Position numbers and translations under genes: made by a program. This document shows positions 19,613 through 28,757 of a DNA stretch of 53,297 bases, in pieces (positions within the stretch are counted from its first letter, which is position 1; each line of letters starts with the position of its first letter). The notes beneath the pieces are model-generated. The model was not told where the DNA came from, did not search any database, and was given only the letters and a program-made list of their open reading frames with translations. This stretch comes from Ancylobacter amanitiformis (GTDB lineage: Bacteria > Pseudomonadota > Alphaproteobacteria > Rhizobiales > Xanthobacteraceae): contig NZ_JAUSVR010000022.1 in assembly GCF_030814815.1 (NCBI RefSeq), positions 1-53,297 of the forward strand, in the 5' to 3' direction.

Positions 19613-20524
19613 TCAATAGCCCAGCAGGAAGGCGTTGAATGCCGCGCGGCGGTAAGGCCCCTCGCGCATCATCAGATCGAGGCCGAGCGAGCCGATATCG
19701 TCCGCCATCGGCTCGATGGCGACGTCCTTGTTCTGGTACATCACCTTCACATAGGTGCGGCACTCGTCGCAGGTCTCGGCCTTGATGGTGCCGGGGCTGC
19801 CCTCGATCTCCTGATAGCCGATGCCCTTGGTGGAGCCGCAGGAACAGCAGCGGATGCGCACATAGTTCCACAGGGTGGAGCACAGCGAGCAGGCGCAGAA
19901 GCGATTGCCATGCGCGTTCGGCCATTCCACGATCAGCGAGGCGACCGGCGGGCCGCCACAGGCGGGACAGACGCCATCGCCCACCGGCACCAGTTTTTTC
20001 GCATCGAGGCCGGCGGCGAGGCGGGCGAAATGCACCTGCAGCGCGCTCGCGACATAGACATGCTCGGCCAGTGTCTCGACCGGCAGGTCGTGGGCGAGCA
20101 CGTCGCGCACCATCTGGGCGCGTTCAGTGCCATCGGCGAGCCGCACCCGCGTCAGCGCCGCTTCCGCCTCCTGCGGCATGGCCAGCCGCGCGCTGGCGTC
20201 GAACAGCGCGTCGAGCGTCGCCTCCAGCGTGTCGTCCAGCTTGAGGCCGGCGCGATCGAGCGGGGGCATGCCGAAGCCGCTGGCGCGCTCGACCGCCTCG
20301 GCATCCGGCCCGGTGACCGGCGGCAGTGCCGGCACGATAGCCGCCTGCGCGTCGACCAGCCCGGCGACGAAGGAGAGATAGGCCGCCATCGGGCTCACCG
20401 CCGCATAGGCGCGCAGCCGCGCCGCACGGGCGGCGAACAGCGTGGCGGGGTCGGGCAGAACCGCGAAGGGCGGGGTCGAGAGATTGCCGATCACGGTGGG
20501 ATCGGGCTGCAGATTGGCGGACAT
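19613..20524 (-). CDS. fdhE: Formate dehydrogenase accessory protein FdhE
   Basis: Cytoplasmic accessory protein needed for activity of exported respiratory formate dehydrogenases in enterobacteria; it is thought to act on the catalytic subunit before Tat export. The 303 residues carry the rubredoxin-like Cys pairs of the family: CPACGG, CACSLCSTLW, RCCSCGST and CDECRTYVK, plus the N-terminal PPFAVLPDPATLFAARAARL region. The ATG at 20524 follows GTGAGGGAAC. It lies between the structural genes and selA. FdhD, the usual sulfur-transfer partner, is not in the window. Confidence 0.94.
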   Translation of the reverse strand: MSANLQPDPTVIGNLSTPPFAVLPDPATLFAARAARLRAYAAVSPMAAYLSFVAGLVDAQAAIVPALPPVTGPDAEAVERASGFGMPPLDRAGLKLDDTLEATLDALFDASARLAMPQEAEAALTRVRLADGTERAQMVRDVLAHDLPVETLAEHVYVASALQVHFARLAAGLDAKKLVPVGDGVCPACGGPPVASLIVEWPNAHGNRFCACSLCSTLWNYVRIRCCSCGSTKGIGYQEIEGSPGTIKAETCDECRTYVKVMYQNKDVAIEPMADDIGSLGLDLMMREGPYRRAAFNAFLLGY

Positions 20525-20550
20525 GTTCCCTCACGAACCGCACGGGCCAC

Positions 20551-20592
20551 GTGGATACGCACGGACAAGACGCGCAAACGGTGGACACGCAC
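20551..20592. repeat. Two 12-bp direct repeats, 30 bases apart, upstream of fdhE
   Basis: GTGGATACGCAC at 20551-20562 and GTGGACACGCAC at 20581-20592 differ at one position and are spaced exactly 30 bases (about three helical turns). They lie 27-68 bases upstream of the fdhE start, on the side where an fdhE-selAB promoter or activator site could be. This may be chance. Confidence 0.35.
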
Positions 20593-20647
20593 TTACCTGC
20601 GCATTCCCGACAATGGCCGCACGCCACCCGGGAACGCCTGATATGGG

Positions 20648-20675
20648 ACGGCCCGCCGATCCTGCGACGGGCCGT
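20648..20675. other. Hairpin in the fdoI-fdhE gap
   Basis: An 8-bp perfect stem ACGGCCCG / CGGGCCGT encloses a 12-base loop. In the operon (minus) direction it is not followed by U residues, so it is more likely an mRNA processing or stability element, or a weak attenuator, than a terminator. On the plus strand it is followed by TTGTT. Confidence 0.45.
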
Positions 20676-20733
20676 TTGTTCACATCATCCCGAGCCGCGC
20701 GATGGGGCGCCCGGGATATGACGCGGGACCGGC

Positions 20734-21441
20734 CTATTCGGCCGGCGCACGCGGCTTGCGGCTCACCAGCTCGCGCAGCCACTTGCGGTGGTGGCGCCAC
20801 GCCCAGCCGCCGGTCACCTCGCCCCGGGTCATCGCACCCATCGTGCCCTTGACCCAGATCGCCGCATAGACGTGGACGATCCAGACACAGATGATCACGA
20901 CCGCCGCCATCGCGTGCACGAGGATGGCGACGCGCTTCTGCGGGATGGTGGTGAGATCATAGAAATACTGGTCCCACATCACGATGCCGGAGACGATCAG
21001 CACGATGATCAGCGCCGACATCGCCCAGAACACGCCCTTCTGGCCGGCATTGTACTTGCCGACCTCCGGCATCTTCTCCTCGCGCCCGGCCAGCAGGTCA
21101 TTGGCATGGGCCAGCCAGGTCACATCCACCCGCGCCGGCAGATTGGCCCGCCAGAACCGCACGAACAGAATGGCGAAGGAACAGAACAGCACCACGCCGA
21201 TCCACGGATGCAGCGTGCGCGTCCATTGCCCTCCGCCGAACAGGCCGGTGAGGAAGAACAGACGCGGGGTGAACAGTGCCATGCCGGACAGCGCCAGCGC
21301 CACGAGGCTGATGGCGGTGATCCAGTGATTGATGCGCGCGGCCAGCGTGTAGCGCGACACATGCACCGGACGGCCCGGCCGGACGGCGTCGCCCGGCTGG
21401 ATGTCGGCGGGCACCTCGGGCGGCAGGTTCACGGCGGTCAT
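20734..21441 (-). CDS. fdoI: Formate dehydrogenase cytochrome b subunit (gamma)
   Basis: Membrane cytochrome b556 subunit that takes electrons from the FdoH iron-sulfur chain and reduces quinone. The 235 residues compare with 217 in E. coli FdnI. Features are [31 protein letters not shown] (helix 1 with heme-ligand His candidates), [20 protein letters not shown], the long middle helix [22 protein letters not shown], and [23 protein letters not shown] with further His ligands. The start overlaps the fdoH stop (ATGA). A 209-base gap with a hairpin separates it from fdhE. Confidence 0.94.
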   Translation of the reverse strand: MTAVNLPPEVPADIQPGDAVRPGRPVHVSRYTLAARINHWITAISLVALALSGMALFTPRLFFLTGLFGGGQWTRTLHPWIGVVLFCSFAILFVRFWRANLPARVDVTWLAHANDLLAGREEKMPEVGKYNAGQKGVFWAMSALIIVLIVSGIVMWDQYFYDLTTIPQKRVAILVHAMAAVVIICVWIVHVYAAIWVKGTMGAMTRGEVTGGWAWRHHRKWLRELVSRKPRAPAE

Positions 21442-22457
21442 GTCGCCCTCCCCTCATGGCCGGCCGGACCCGATGGCGGCGCCGGCGGGGGCGCGGATGG
21501 CGGCCCCTTCGCGGGTCCCTTGCCCTCGGTGAGCTTCTCGGCGTTTTCCTCGTCTTCCGCCGTTACCCGGTTGGGACCGGCCACCACATAGTGGAGGAAA
21601 CCCGCGGCGGCGGCGAAGCCCATGGCGGCGAGACCGACATATTTGGTCACGCCCTTCCACGCATCGACGATCGGCGAGATGCGCGGATTATCCGGCAGGT
21701 TGGCGTAGATGGACGGCTGGTCGGCATGGTGCAGCACATACATCACATGCGTGCCGCCGACGCCCTGCGGATCATAGAGCCCCGCATTCTCGAAGCCACG
21801 CGACTTCAGGTCCTTGATGCGGAAATCCGCCCAGTCCTTCATCTCCTGCTTGGTGCCGAAGACGATGGCCTGGGTCGGGCAGGCCTTCTGGCAGGCCGGG
21901 CCCTGGCCCACCGCCACGCGGTCCGAGCACAGCGTGCATTTATAGGCAGTGTGATCGACCTTGGAGATGCGCGGAATGTTGAACGGGCAGCCCTTGATGC
22001 AATAGCCGCAGCCGATGCAGTTCTCGTGCTGGAAATCGACGATGCCGTTCGAGTACTGCACGATCGCGCCCGGCGCGGGGCAGGCCTTGAGGCAGCCCGG
22101 ATCCTCGCAATGCATGCAGCCATCCTTGCGGATGAGCCATTCGAGATTCTCGGTCTCGGGGTTCTCCCATTCGGTGAAGCGCATCAGCGTGAAGGTGTTC
22201 GGCGTCAGGTCCATCGGGTTCTCATAGACCCCGTGGTTGAAGCCGATCTCCTCGGTGAGGTTGTTCCACTCAAGGCAGGCCGCCTGGCAGGCCTTGCAGC
22301 CGATGCATTTCGACACGTCGATGAGCTTGGCCACCTCGGTGAGCCGCTGCGCGGGCGGCGTCACCTCGGAGGCGGAGCGGCGCATGATGTCCTTCTCACC
22401 GAAGCGCGGCTTGGCGGCGTCGGGGGAGACGGACGGGTTGGGGATGGGTGGGAACAT
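21438..22457 (-). CDS. fdoH: Formate dehydrogenase iron-sulfur subunit (beta)
   Basis: Electron-transfer subunit with four [4Fe-4S] clusters linking FdoG to FdoI. The 339 residues contain [60 protein letters not shown] and [23 protein letters not shown]. One C-terminal transmembrane anchor follows ([19 protein letters not shown]). After the anchor, which in E. coli ends near the C-terminus, there is an unusual tail of about 40 residues rich in Glu, Lys, Gly and Pro. The ATG at 22457 follows GGGAGGCGGCAAC. It is tightly coupled to fdoG and fdoI. Confidence 0.95.
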   Translation of the reverse strand: MFPPIPNPSVSPDAAKPRFGEKDIMRRSASEVTPPAQRLTEVAKLIDVSKCIGCKACQAACLEWNNLTEEIGFNHGVYENPMDLTPNTFTLMRFTEWENPETENLEWLIRKDGCMHCEDPGCLKACPAPGAIVQYSNGIVDFQHENCIGCGYCIKGCPFNIPRISKVDHTAYKCTLCSDRVAVGQGPACQKACPTQAIVFGTKQEMKDWADFRIKDLKSRGFENAGLYDPQGVGGTHVMYVLHHADQPSIYANLPDNPRISPIVDAWKGVTKYVGLAAMGFAAAAGFLHYVVAGPNRVTAEDEENAEKLTEGKGPAKGPPSAPPPAPPSGPAGHEGRAT

Positions 22458-22469
22458 GTTGCCGCCTCC

Positions 22470-25400
22470 CTATGCCACCACCGGCCCGGTCGAGGGCTCG
22501 ATGTTGACCATGAACGCCTTGAACTCCGGCGTCTCGATGTTCGCGTCGCCGACGAACGGGGTGAGCGTGTTGGCCGGGAAGCCCTTGCGGGCGGCACCGA
22601 CGAAGCCCCAGTGGATCGGCACGCCGACGATGTGCACGACCTTGCCGTCGATGGTCATCGGCTTGATGCGCTTGGTGACCACCGCCTTGGCGTAGAGTTC
22701 GCCGCGCTTCGACCACACCCGCACCCAGCCGCCGAGCGCGATGCCCTTCTCCTTCGCCAGTTCCTCGGAAATCTCCACGAACTGTTCCGGCTGCAGGACC
22801 GAGTTCACATGGTTGTTCTTGGTCCAGTAGTGGAAATGCTCGGTGAGCCGGTAGGAGGTGCCGGCATAGGGGAAGGCGGGATCGCCGATGTCGGCGAACT
22901 GCTTCCAGTCGTCGGCGAAGACGCGCGCCGCCGGATTGCCCCGCACCTTCGGCGCGATGACATTGGCGACCGGGCTCTCGAACGGCTCGTAATGCACCGG
23001 GAACGGCCCGTCCCGCATCATCTTGCGCACCCACAGGCGCGAAGTGCCTTCGGGGTTCATGATGAAGGGACCGACATCCCCCGGCTTGGCGGTGGGCGCG
23101 ATGTCCGGCACGTCGTAGCCGGCCCACTTGGCGCCGTCCCACTCGATCAGCTTGCGTGAGGGATCCCACGGCTTGCCCTCGAGGTCGCAGGAGGCGCGGT
23201 TATAGAGGATGCGCCGGTTCGCCGGCCAGGCGAACGACCATTTGAGGAACATGCCGGCGTCGCCGGGATCGGAATTGTCCCGCCGCGCCATCATGTTGCC
23301 GGCCTCGGTCCAGCAGCCGGAGAAAATCCAGCAGCCGCCCGCCGTGGTGCCGTCGTCGCGCAACTGGCCGAAGCCGGAAAGCTGCTTGCCGGCCTCCAGT
23401 ATCTTCTTGGTCGGATCGGCCGGATCATAGACGTCGGCCAGCACCGAGCCGTTCATCTCGCGGGCGAGTTCCTCTGCCGTCGGATCCCCGGGGTCCTTGT
23501 AGGACCAGTTCAGGTTGACGATCGGATCGGGGAAAGCGCCGCCTTCCTTCTTGTAGAGCTCCTTCAGGCGTAGATGGATCTGCGCCATGATCCAGGTGTC
23601 GGTCTTGGCCTCGCCGGGAGGCGAGCCGCCCGGCCAGTGCCATTGCAGCCAGCGGCCGGAATTGACCAGCGAGCCCTCGTCCTCGGCGAAGCAGGTGGTG
23701 GGGAGCTGGATCACCTCGGTCTGGATCTTTGCCGGGTCCGCCTTGTTGAAGGTGCCGTGATCCTCCCAGAACCGCGCCGTCTCGGTCTGCAGCGGGTCCA
23801 TGATCACCAGCAGCTTCAGCTTGGCGAGGGCCTCGGCCAGCTTGGCCTTGTTGGGGAAGGCCTGCAGCGGGTTGAACCCCTGGCAGAAATAGAGGTTCAC
23901 CTTGCCCTGCTTCATCATCTCGAAGATGCGCAGGACGTCGTAGCCCGGCACGTCGAGCTTTGGCAGGTACTGGTAGCCCCAGTCGTTCTCCGCTGTCGCG
24001 GCCGGGCCGAACATCGACTTCATGAAACTGACGAAGAACTTGCGATAGTTCTGCCAGTAGCTCATCTGGTTCGGCCGCAGCGGCTTGAAGCCGCGCGTCG
24101 ACATGTAGGTGGCGAAGTCGGCTTCCTTCTCCGTGGGGATGTTGAGATAGCCGGGGATGAGGTTGCTCATCAGCCCCAGATCGGTCAGCCCCTGGATGTT
24201 GGAATGGCCGCGCAGGGCGTTCATCCCGCCGCCGCGCACGCCGATATTGCCGAGGATGAGCTGGAGCATCGCCATGCCGCGAATGTTCTGCGAGCCCTTG
24301 GAATGCTGGGTCCAGCCGAGCGCATACATCGACGTCATGGTCTTGGTCGGCGTGGAGCACTCGCCGATCATCTCGGCCACCTTCAGGAACTTGTCCTTCG
24401 GCGTGCCGCAGATGCGCTCCACCATCTCGGGCGTGTAGATGGCGACGTGCTGCTTCAGCAGGTTCCAGACGCAGCGCGGGTTCTGCAGCGTCTCGTCGAC
24501 CACGGCATAGCCGTCCGCGCCGATCTCGTAGTCCCAGGTATCCTTGTTGTAGTCGCGCTTTTCCTCGTCATAGCCGGTGAACAGCCCGTCCTGGTAGCCA
24601 TAGCCCTCCTTCACCACGAAGGTGGCGTTGGTGAAGGCCTTCACATACTCCCACTGCACCTTGTCATTGCTGATGCAGTGATTGATGAGGCCCATCAGGA
24701 AGGCGATGTCCGAGCCCTGGCGGATCGGCGCGTAATAGTCCGCCACCGACGCCGAGCGGTTGAAGCGCGGGTCGACGACGATGAGCTTGGCGCCACGGTT
24801 GGCTTTCGCCTCGGTGACCCATTTGAATCCGCACGGATGCGCTTCGGCGGCATTGCCGCCCATGATGACGACGAGGTCGGTGTTCTTGATGTCCGTCCAG
24901 GCGTTGGTCATTGCTCCACGGCCAAATGTTGGGGCGAGACTCGCCACCGTCGGGCCGTGTCAGACACGCGCTTGGTTATCGAACGCCAATATGCCGGTCG
25001 AGCGCACGACCTTGTAGGTCGCGAACGCCGTCTCGTTGGTGGTCGCGGAAGCCGCGAGGAAGCCGGTGGTGAGCCAGCGGTTGACCGTCACGCCGTCCTT
25101 GTTGGTGGCGACGAAGTTGGCGTCGCGATCGTCCTTCATCATCCGGGCGATCTTGTCGAGCGCGGCATCCCAGGAGACGGGCTCGAACGTGTCGGAGCCG
25201 GCCTTGCGGAGCATCGGCTGGGTGAGGCGCGTCTCCGACTTCACGATGTCGCGCAGCGCCGCGCCCTTGGGGCAGAGCGTGCCGCGATTGGTGGGGTGGT
25301 CGGCATCGCCCTCGATATGGACGATATCGGCCTTCTCACCCTTCCGCAGGTCGCCCTTGGAATAGATGATGATGCCGCAGGCGACCGAGCAATAGGTGCA

Positions 25401-25559
25401 GGTGTTGCGCGCTTCCGTCGTGTTGGCCAGATGGAACGGCTTGATGAAGGAGGCCACCGCCGCCTCCGCCTCGCCGAACCCGAAGGCTCCCAGCGACGTG
25501 CCCGCGATCCCCGCACCCGACGTTTTCAGAAACGACCGGCGCGAGAGTTCCATGTTCAT
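22470..25559 (-). CDS. fdoG: Selenocysteine formate dehydrogenase, major (alpha) subunit; in-frame UGA read as Sec
   Basis: Periplasmic Mo/W-bis-MGD enzyme that oxidises formate to CO2 and passes electrons to FdoH/FdoI and the quinone pool. Reading through the UGA at 24962-24960 gives 1029 residues, against 1015 in E. coli FdnG. The N-terminus has a Tat signal (SRRSFLK, Arg7-Arg8), then a [4Fe-4S] set Cys54, Cys57, Cys61 and Cys96. Sec200 sits in V-Sec-HGPTVASLAPTFGRGAMTN, the hallmark of the FdnG/FdoG group (E. coli Sec196). The downstream half has NAAEAHPCGFKW, GWTQHSKGSQNIRG and a C-terminal molydopterin-binding domain. ATG 25559 is six bases after GGGAGG. The apparent two-gene split is the Sec codon, not a frameshift. 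A good promoter lies upstream at 25620-25648. Confidence 0.96.
24931..24962 (-). promoter_or_regulatory. UGA(Sec) codon and SECIS hairpin
   Basis: The UGA at 24962-24960 is followed on the mRNA by a hairpin at 24948-24931: GG, bulged U, GGCGA, apical GUC, UCGCC, CC. This matches the bacterial (fdhF/fdnG-type) SECIS plan of a short stem with one bulged U on the 5' side and a GU in the apical loop, with the loop about 20 bases from UGA. The hairpin lies inside the coding sequence and encodes part of TVASLAP. SelB should bind it. Confidence 0.92.
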
Positions 25560-25619
25560 CGAGGACCTCCCGAAACTCTCATTGCAAAGCCCATCGCACG
25601 ATAGGCGGATCCAATCGAA

Positions 25620-25648
25620 AGCCTATTTTTTAGCTGCTCCAATGTCAA
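25620..25648 (-). promoter_or_regulatory. Candidate sigma-70 promoter of the fdo-sel operon
   Basis: On the minus strand TTGACA (25648-25643) is separated by 17 bases from TAGGCT (25625-25620), with an A-run just before the -10. The -35 matches the consensus exactly; the -10 matches it only in part. It lies about 60 bases upstream of the fdoG start, in the 242-base gap shared with the divergent TlpA-like gene. Confidence 0.6.
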
Positions 25649-25801
25649 ACAGACGAAGGGTGAAGGACCTACAAAAACCCGTGTAATTCCAACCCACTCG
25701 CTCCAGTGACGGGCGTTTTGGAAATGCTGCGCCGCACGCTCGGGCAGGCGAGGCCGGCGGTGGATTGACGCTGCCGCCCACTGGGGGCATGGTCGCGCCC
25801 G

Positions 25802-26404
25802 ATGTTTCTGCATCAGGCTCCCGCGTGCCGGGGCACCATCGGATCTCTCCTCGTCGCCGCTTTTCTTGCCCTTGCGTCAATAACGCTTGGGCCACCGCGG
25901 GCGATTGCCCTGGAGCCGCCCCTGCCTGTGGGGAGCGATGCGCCGGCGCTCGCCCTGCCGACGCTGGCAAACGGGCTCCAGCGGCTGGATGCGCTGCGGG
26001 ACAAAATTATTCTCGTTCACTTTTTCGCGACCTGGTGCGAGCCGTGCCGGGAAGAGATGGCCGGTCTGGCCCGGCTGGCGGCGCGGATGCGGGATCGCCC
26101 CTTCGCCGTGCTGGCGATCGACATCGGCGAGCCGGAACTGCGAGTGCGGCGTTTCTTCGAGACGGCGCCCGTCCCCTTCCCGATCCTCCTCGACGAGGAC
26201 CGCGCGACCATGAAGGCGTGGCAGGTCGCCGTGCTGCCGACCAGCTTCGTTCTCGACCCCTCGCACCGGGTGCGGCTCTACGCCGGCGGCCCGGTCGACT
26301 GGGACCATCCGGTCGCCGCACGTCTGCTCGAAAGCCTCGAACTCGAAAGCCAGAATCCGGCGAGCGCGCGCCTCGACGGCACGCTGCCACCCCTCAACGA
26401 CTAA
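25802..26404 (+). CDS. TlpA/ResA-like exported thioredoxin-fold protein
   Basis: Predicted periplasmic thiol-disulfide protein of 200 residues. A signal peptide or anchor (GSLLVAAFLALASITLGPPRAIA) precedes a thioredoxin fold: APALALPTLANGLQRLDALRDKIILVHFFATWCEPCREEM with the CxxC motif, then FAVLAIDIGEPELRVRRFFE and the cis-Pro loop VLPTSFVLDPSHRVRL. It could reduce disulfides in exported proteins or in cytochrome maturation. It is divergent from fdoG and 14 bases upstream of the Tat-transglutaminase gene, so those two form an operon. A link to the selenoenzyme is only suggested by position. Confidence 0.88.
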   Translation: MFLHQAPACRGTIGSLLVAAFLALASITLGPPRAIALEPPLPVGSDAPALALPTLANGLQRLDALRDKIILVHFFATWCEPCREEMAGLARLAARMRDRPFAVLAIDIGEPELRVRRFFETAPVPFPILLDEDRATMKAWQVAVLPTSFVLDPSHRVRLYAGGPVDWDHPVAARLLESLELESQNPASARLDGTLPPLND

Positions 26405-26418
26405 GCGGGAAAAACCAC

Positions 26419-27549
26419 ATGACCAGTCGCCGAGAACTCCTCAAGGCCGGCGCGGCCCTCGCCGCTGCCACCCTGGCCCCGTCCCAGCTCTTCGCCCAGA
26501 CGGCCGCCACGGCCGCCGGCGCGACATTCGCGCCGCAGCCCGGCAAATGGCGCAGCTTCGACGTGGTGACCACACTGGAGGTCGCCCCGATCGCGGGCAA
26601 GCCCGGTCCCGCCCAGGCGTGGGTGCCGCTGCCCTCCTACACCGCCGCCGACTGGTTCAAGCCCGGCACGAGCACCTGGAAAACCAATGCCGCCAGCGCG
26701 ACGGTGGTGAAGGATCCCCATTACGGCACCGAGCTGCTGCACCTCACCTGGGCGGAGGGCGAGAGCGCACCGCGCGTGGAGATCACCTCCTCCTTCGCCA
26801 CCCGCGACCGTGCCACCGACTTCGCCAAACCCGGCAGCGTCGCGCCGCTCTCAAGCGCCGATCGCGCGCTGTTCACCGCGCCGACCGAACTGATCCCGCT
26901 CGACGGCATCGTGAAGCAGACCTCCGACACGATCACCGCCGGCAAGGCGAGCGACCTGGAGAAGGCGCGCGCGATTTACGAGTGGGTGGTCGAGAACACC
27001 TATCGCAACGCCGCCACCCGCGGCTGCGGCACCGGCGATGTCGCCTCGCTGCTCAAGAGCGGCAATCTCGGCGGCAAGTGCGCCGACCTCAACGCGCTCT
27101 ATGTCGGGCTGGTGCGCGCCGCCGGCATTCCCGCCCGCGACATTTACGGCATCCGCGTCGCCCCCTCCGCTTTCGGCTACAAGAGCCTGGGCGCCAATTC
27201 GCCGACCATTTCCAAGGCCCAGCACTGCCGCGCCGAGGTGTGGCTGGACGGCTTCGGCTGGGTGGCGACGGACCCGGCGGACGTGCGCAAGGTCGTGCTG
27301 GAGGAACCGCCGGGCAAGAACGCGATGGACGACGCCAAGGTGCTCGCCGCCCGCAAGGCGCTGTTCGGCGCGTGGGAGGGCAACTGGCTCGCCTATAATG
27401 ACGGCCATGACATCGCCCTGCCCGGCTCGAACGGCCCCCGGCTCGGCTTCCTGATGTACCCGCAGGCGGAAATGGCGTCGCTGCGCCACGATTGCCTGGA
27501 TCCCGACACCTTCAAATATTCGATCACCGCCAGCGAACTCGCCACCTGA
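26419..27549 (+). CDS. Tat-exported transglutaminase-like protein
   Basis: Protein of 376 residues with a twin-arginine signal (MTSRRELLKAGAALAAATLAPSQLFAQ) and a transglutaminase-like/protease core. The core has the catalytic Cys in GGKCADLNALYVGLVRAAGIPAR, the His in HCRAEVWLDGFGWVATDP and the following Asp. Bacterial members usually act as cysteine peptidases or amidases; the substrate here is unknown. A Tat signal implies folding before export. The ATG at 26419 is preceded by a weak AGCGGGAAAAACC. It shares an operon with the TlpA-like gene and is followed by a REP-like element and selD. Confidence 0.86.
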   Translation: MTSRRELLKAGAALAAATLAPSQLFAQTAATAAGATFAPQPGKWRSFDVVTTLEVAPIAGKPGPAQAWVPLPSYTAADWFKPGTSTWKTNAASATVVKDPHYGTELLHLTWAEGESAPRVEITSSFATRDRATDFAKPGSVAPLSSADRALFTAPTELIPLDGIVKQTSDTITAGKASDLEKARAIYEWVVENTYRNAATRGCGTGDVASLLKSGNLGGKCADLNALYVGLVRAAGIPARDIYGIRVAPSAFGYKSLGANSPTISKAQHCRAEVWLDGFGWVATDPADVRKVVLEEPPGKNAMDDAKVLAARKALFGAWEGNWLAYNDGHDIALPGSNGPRLGFLMYPQAEMASLRHDCLDPDTFKYSITASELAT

Positions 27550-27564
27550 GCGACACGGAAAGCT

Positions 27565-27670
27565 CCCTCTCCCCCGCGGGGAGAGGGTTGGGGTGAGGGG
27601 GAAGACCGACCAGCCGCCGAAAGCCCCTCACCCACCGCTACGCGGCGACCTTTCCCCGTCGGGGAAAGAT
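27565..27670. repeat. REP/BIME-like extragenic palindrome, copy 1
   Basis: CCCTCTCCCC (27565-27574), loop CGC, and GGGGAGAGGG (27578-27587) form a 10-bp perfect hairpin, followed by TTGGGGTGAGGGG. A second, inverted segment further on (CCCCTCACCC near 27624) and a TTTCCCCG / CGGGGAAA hairpin complete a composite element. The same core occurs at 49077-49111. It fills the gap between the transglutaminase gene and selD and may reduce read-through. Confidence 0.85.
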
Positions 27671-27692
27671 TAGGGAACACCAGGAGTGAGCC

Positions 27693-28757
27693 ATGCTCGA
27701 CAAGCCCGCCGACACCACCCCGTTCCGCCTCACCAGCCTCGCCCATGGCGGGGGCTGCGGCTGCAAGCTCGCGCCGTCGGTGCTGCGCGAATTGCTGTCG
27801 GAACAGCCGGCCGCGGGCCCGTTCGAGCGGCTGCTGGTCGGCACCGAGACGGGAGACGACGCGGCGGTGTGGCAGCTCGACGACGATACCTGCCTGATCG
27901 CCACCACCGACTTCTTCATGCCGATGGTGGACGATCCCTATGAGTTCGGCCGCATCGCCGCCACCAACGCGATTTCCGATGTCTACGCGATGGGCGGCAA
28001 GCCGCTGCTGGCGCTCGCCATTCTCGGCATGCCGCTGGGCAGGCTGGAGCCGGCCATGGTGCGCGAGATCCTGAAGGGCGGCGCCTCCATCGCCGCCGAG
28101 GCCGGCATTCCGGTGGCGGGCGGCCATTCCATCGATTGCCCCGAGCCGATCTACGGGCTCGCGGTGATCGGCACCGCCAGCCCGTCGGCGATCCGCAAGA
28201 ACAGCACGGCGCGAGCCGGCGACGTGCTCATTCTCACCAAGCCGCTCGGGGTGGGCATCTATTCCGCCGCCTTCAAGAAGGAAGCGCTCTCCGCCCCCGC
28301 CTATGCCGAGATGATCGCCTCGATGACGCGGCTCAACCGTATCGGCACGGAACTGGGCAAGGAGGCAGAGGTGCATGCGGTGACCGACGTCACCGGTTTC
28401 GGCATTCTCGGCCACGGGCTGGAGGTGGCGCGCGGCGCGGCGCTCGCGCTTGAAATAAGGGCCGCCGCGCTGCCGCTGCTCAGCGAGGCCGAGGAACTGG
28501 CGCGGCAGGGCTTTGTCACCGGCGCCTCGCATCGCAACTGGGCGAGCTATGGCGAAAGCGTGCGCCTTCCCGTGGGATTGCCCGACCACCAAAGGCATCT
28601 GTTGACCGACCCGCAGACCTCGGGCGGGCTGCTGGTCGCGGTCGCGCCGGACGCGGCCGAGCGGCTTCTGGGCACGATCCGGGCGGCAGGCTATGCGGAT
28701 GCCGCCATTATCGGCCGGGCGGTGGAGGGCGAACCGTCCGTCACCGTGCTCGCATAG
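27693..28757 (+). CDS. selD: Selenide, water dikinase (selenophosphate synthetase)
   Basis: Makes selenophosphate, the selenium donor for SelA, from selenide and ATP. The 354 residues start [18 protein letters not shown]. The glycine-rich active-site loop [10 protein letters not shown] has Cys22, Cys24 and Lys25, matching E. coli Cys17, Cys19 and Lys20. This copy therefore uses Cys, not Sec, at the active site. [41 protein letters not shown] and [18 protein letters not shown] are the AIRS-family metal and ATP segments. It is on the opposite strand from selA/selB but within 3 kb of fdoG. Its last 67 bases overlap the convergent HxlR gene. Confidence 0.96.
   Translation: MLDKPADTTPFRLTSLAHGGGCGCKLAPSVLRELLSEQPAAGPFERLLVGTETGDDAAVWQLDDDTCLIATTDFFMPMVDDPYEFGRIAATNAISDVYAMGGKPLLALAILGMPLGRLEPAMVREILKGGASIAAEAGIPVAGGHSIDCPEPIYGLAVIGTASPSAIRKNSTARAGDVLILTKPLGVGIYSAAFKKEALSAPAYAEMIASMTRLNRIGTELGKEAEVHAVTDVTGFGILGHGLEVARGAALALEIRAAALPLLSEAEELARQGFVTGASHRNWASYGESVRLPVGLPDHQRHLLTDPQTSGGLLVAVAPDAAERLLGTIRAAGYADAAIIGRAVEGEPSVTVLA

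Noticed and set aside
22470..25559. Formate dehydrogenase as two genes or a frameshifted pseudogene
   Set aside because: The two parts are in the same frame, separated only by UGA at the known Sec position with a SECIS hairpin; the full set of sel genes is present.
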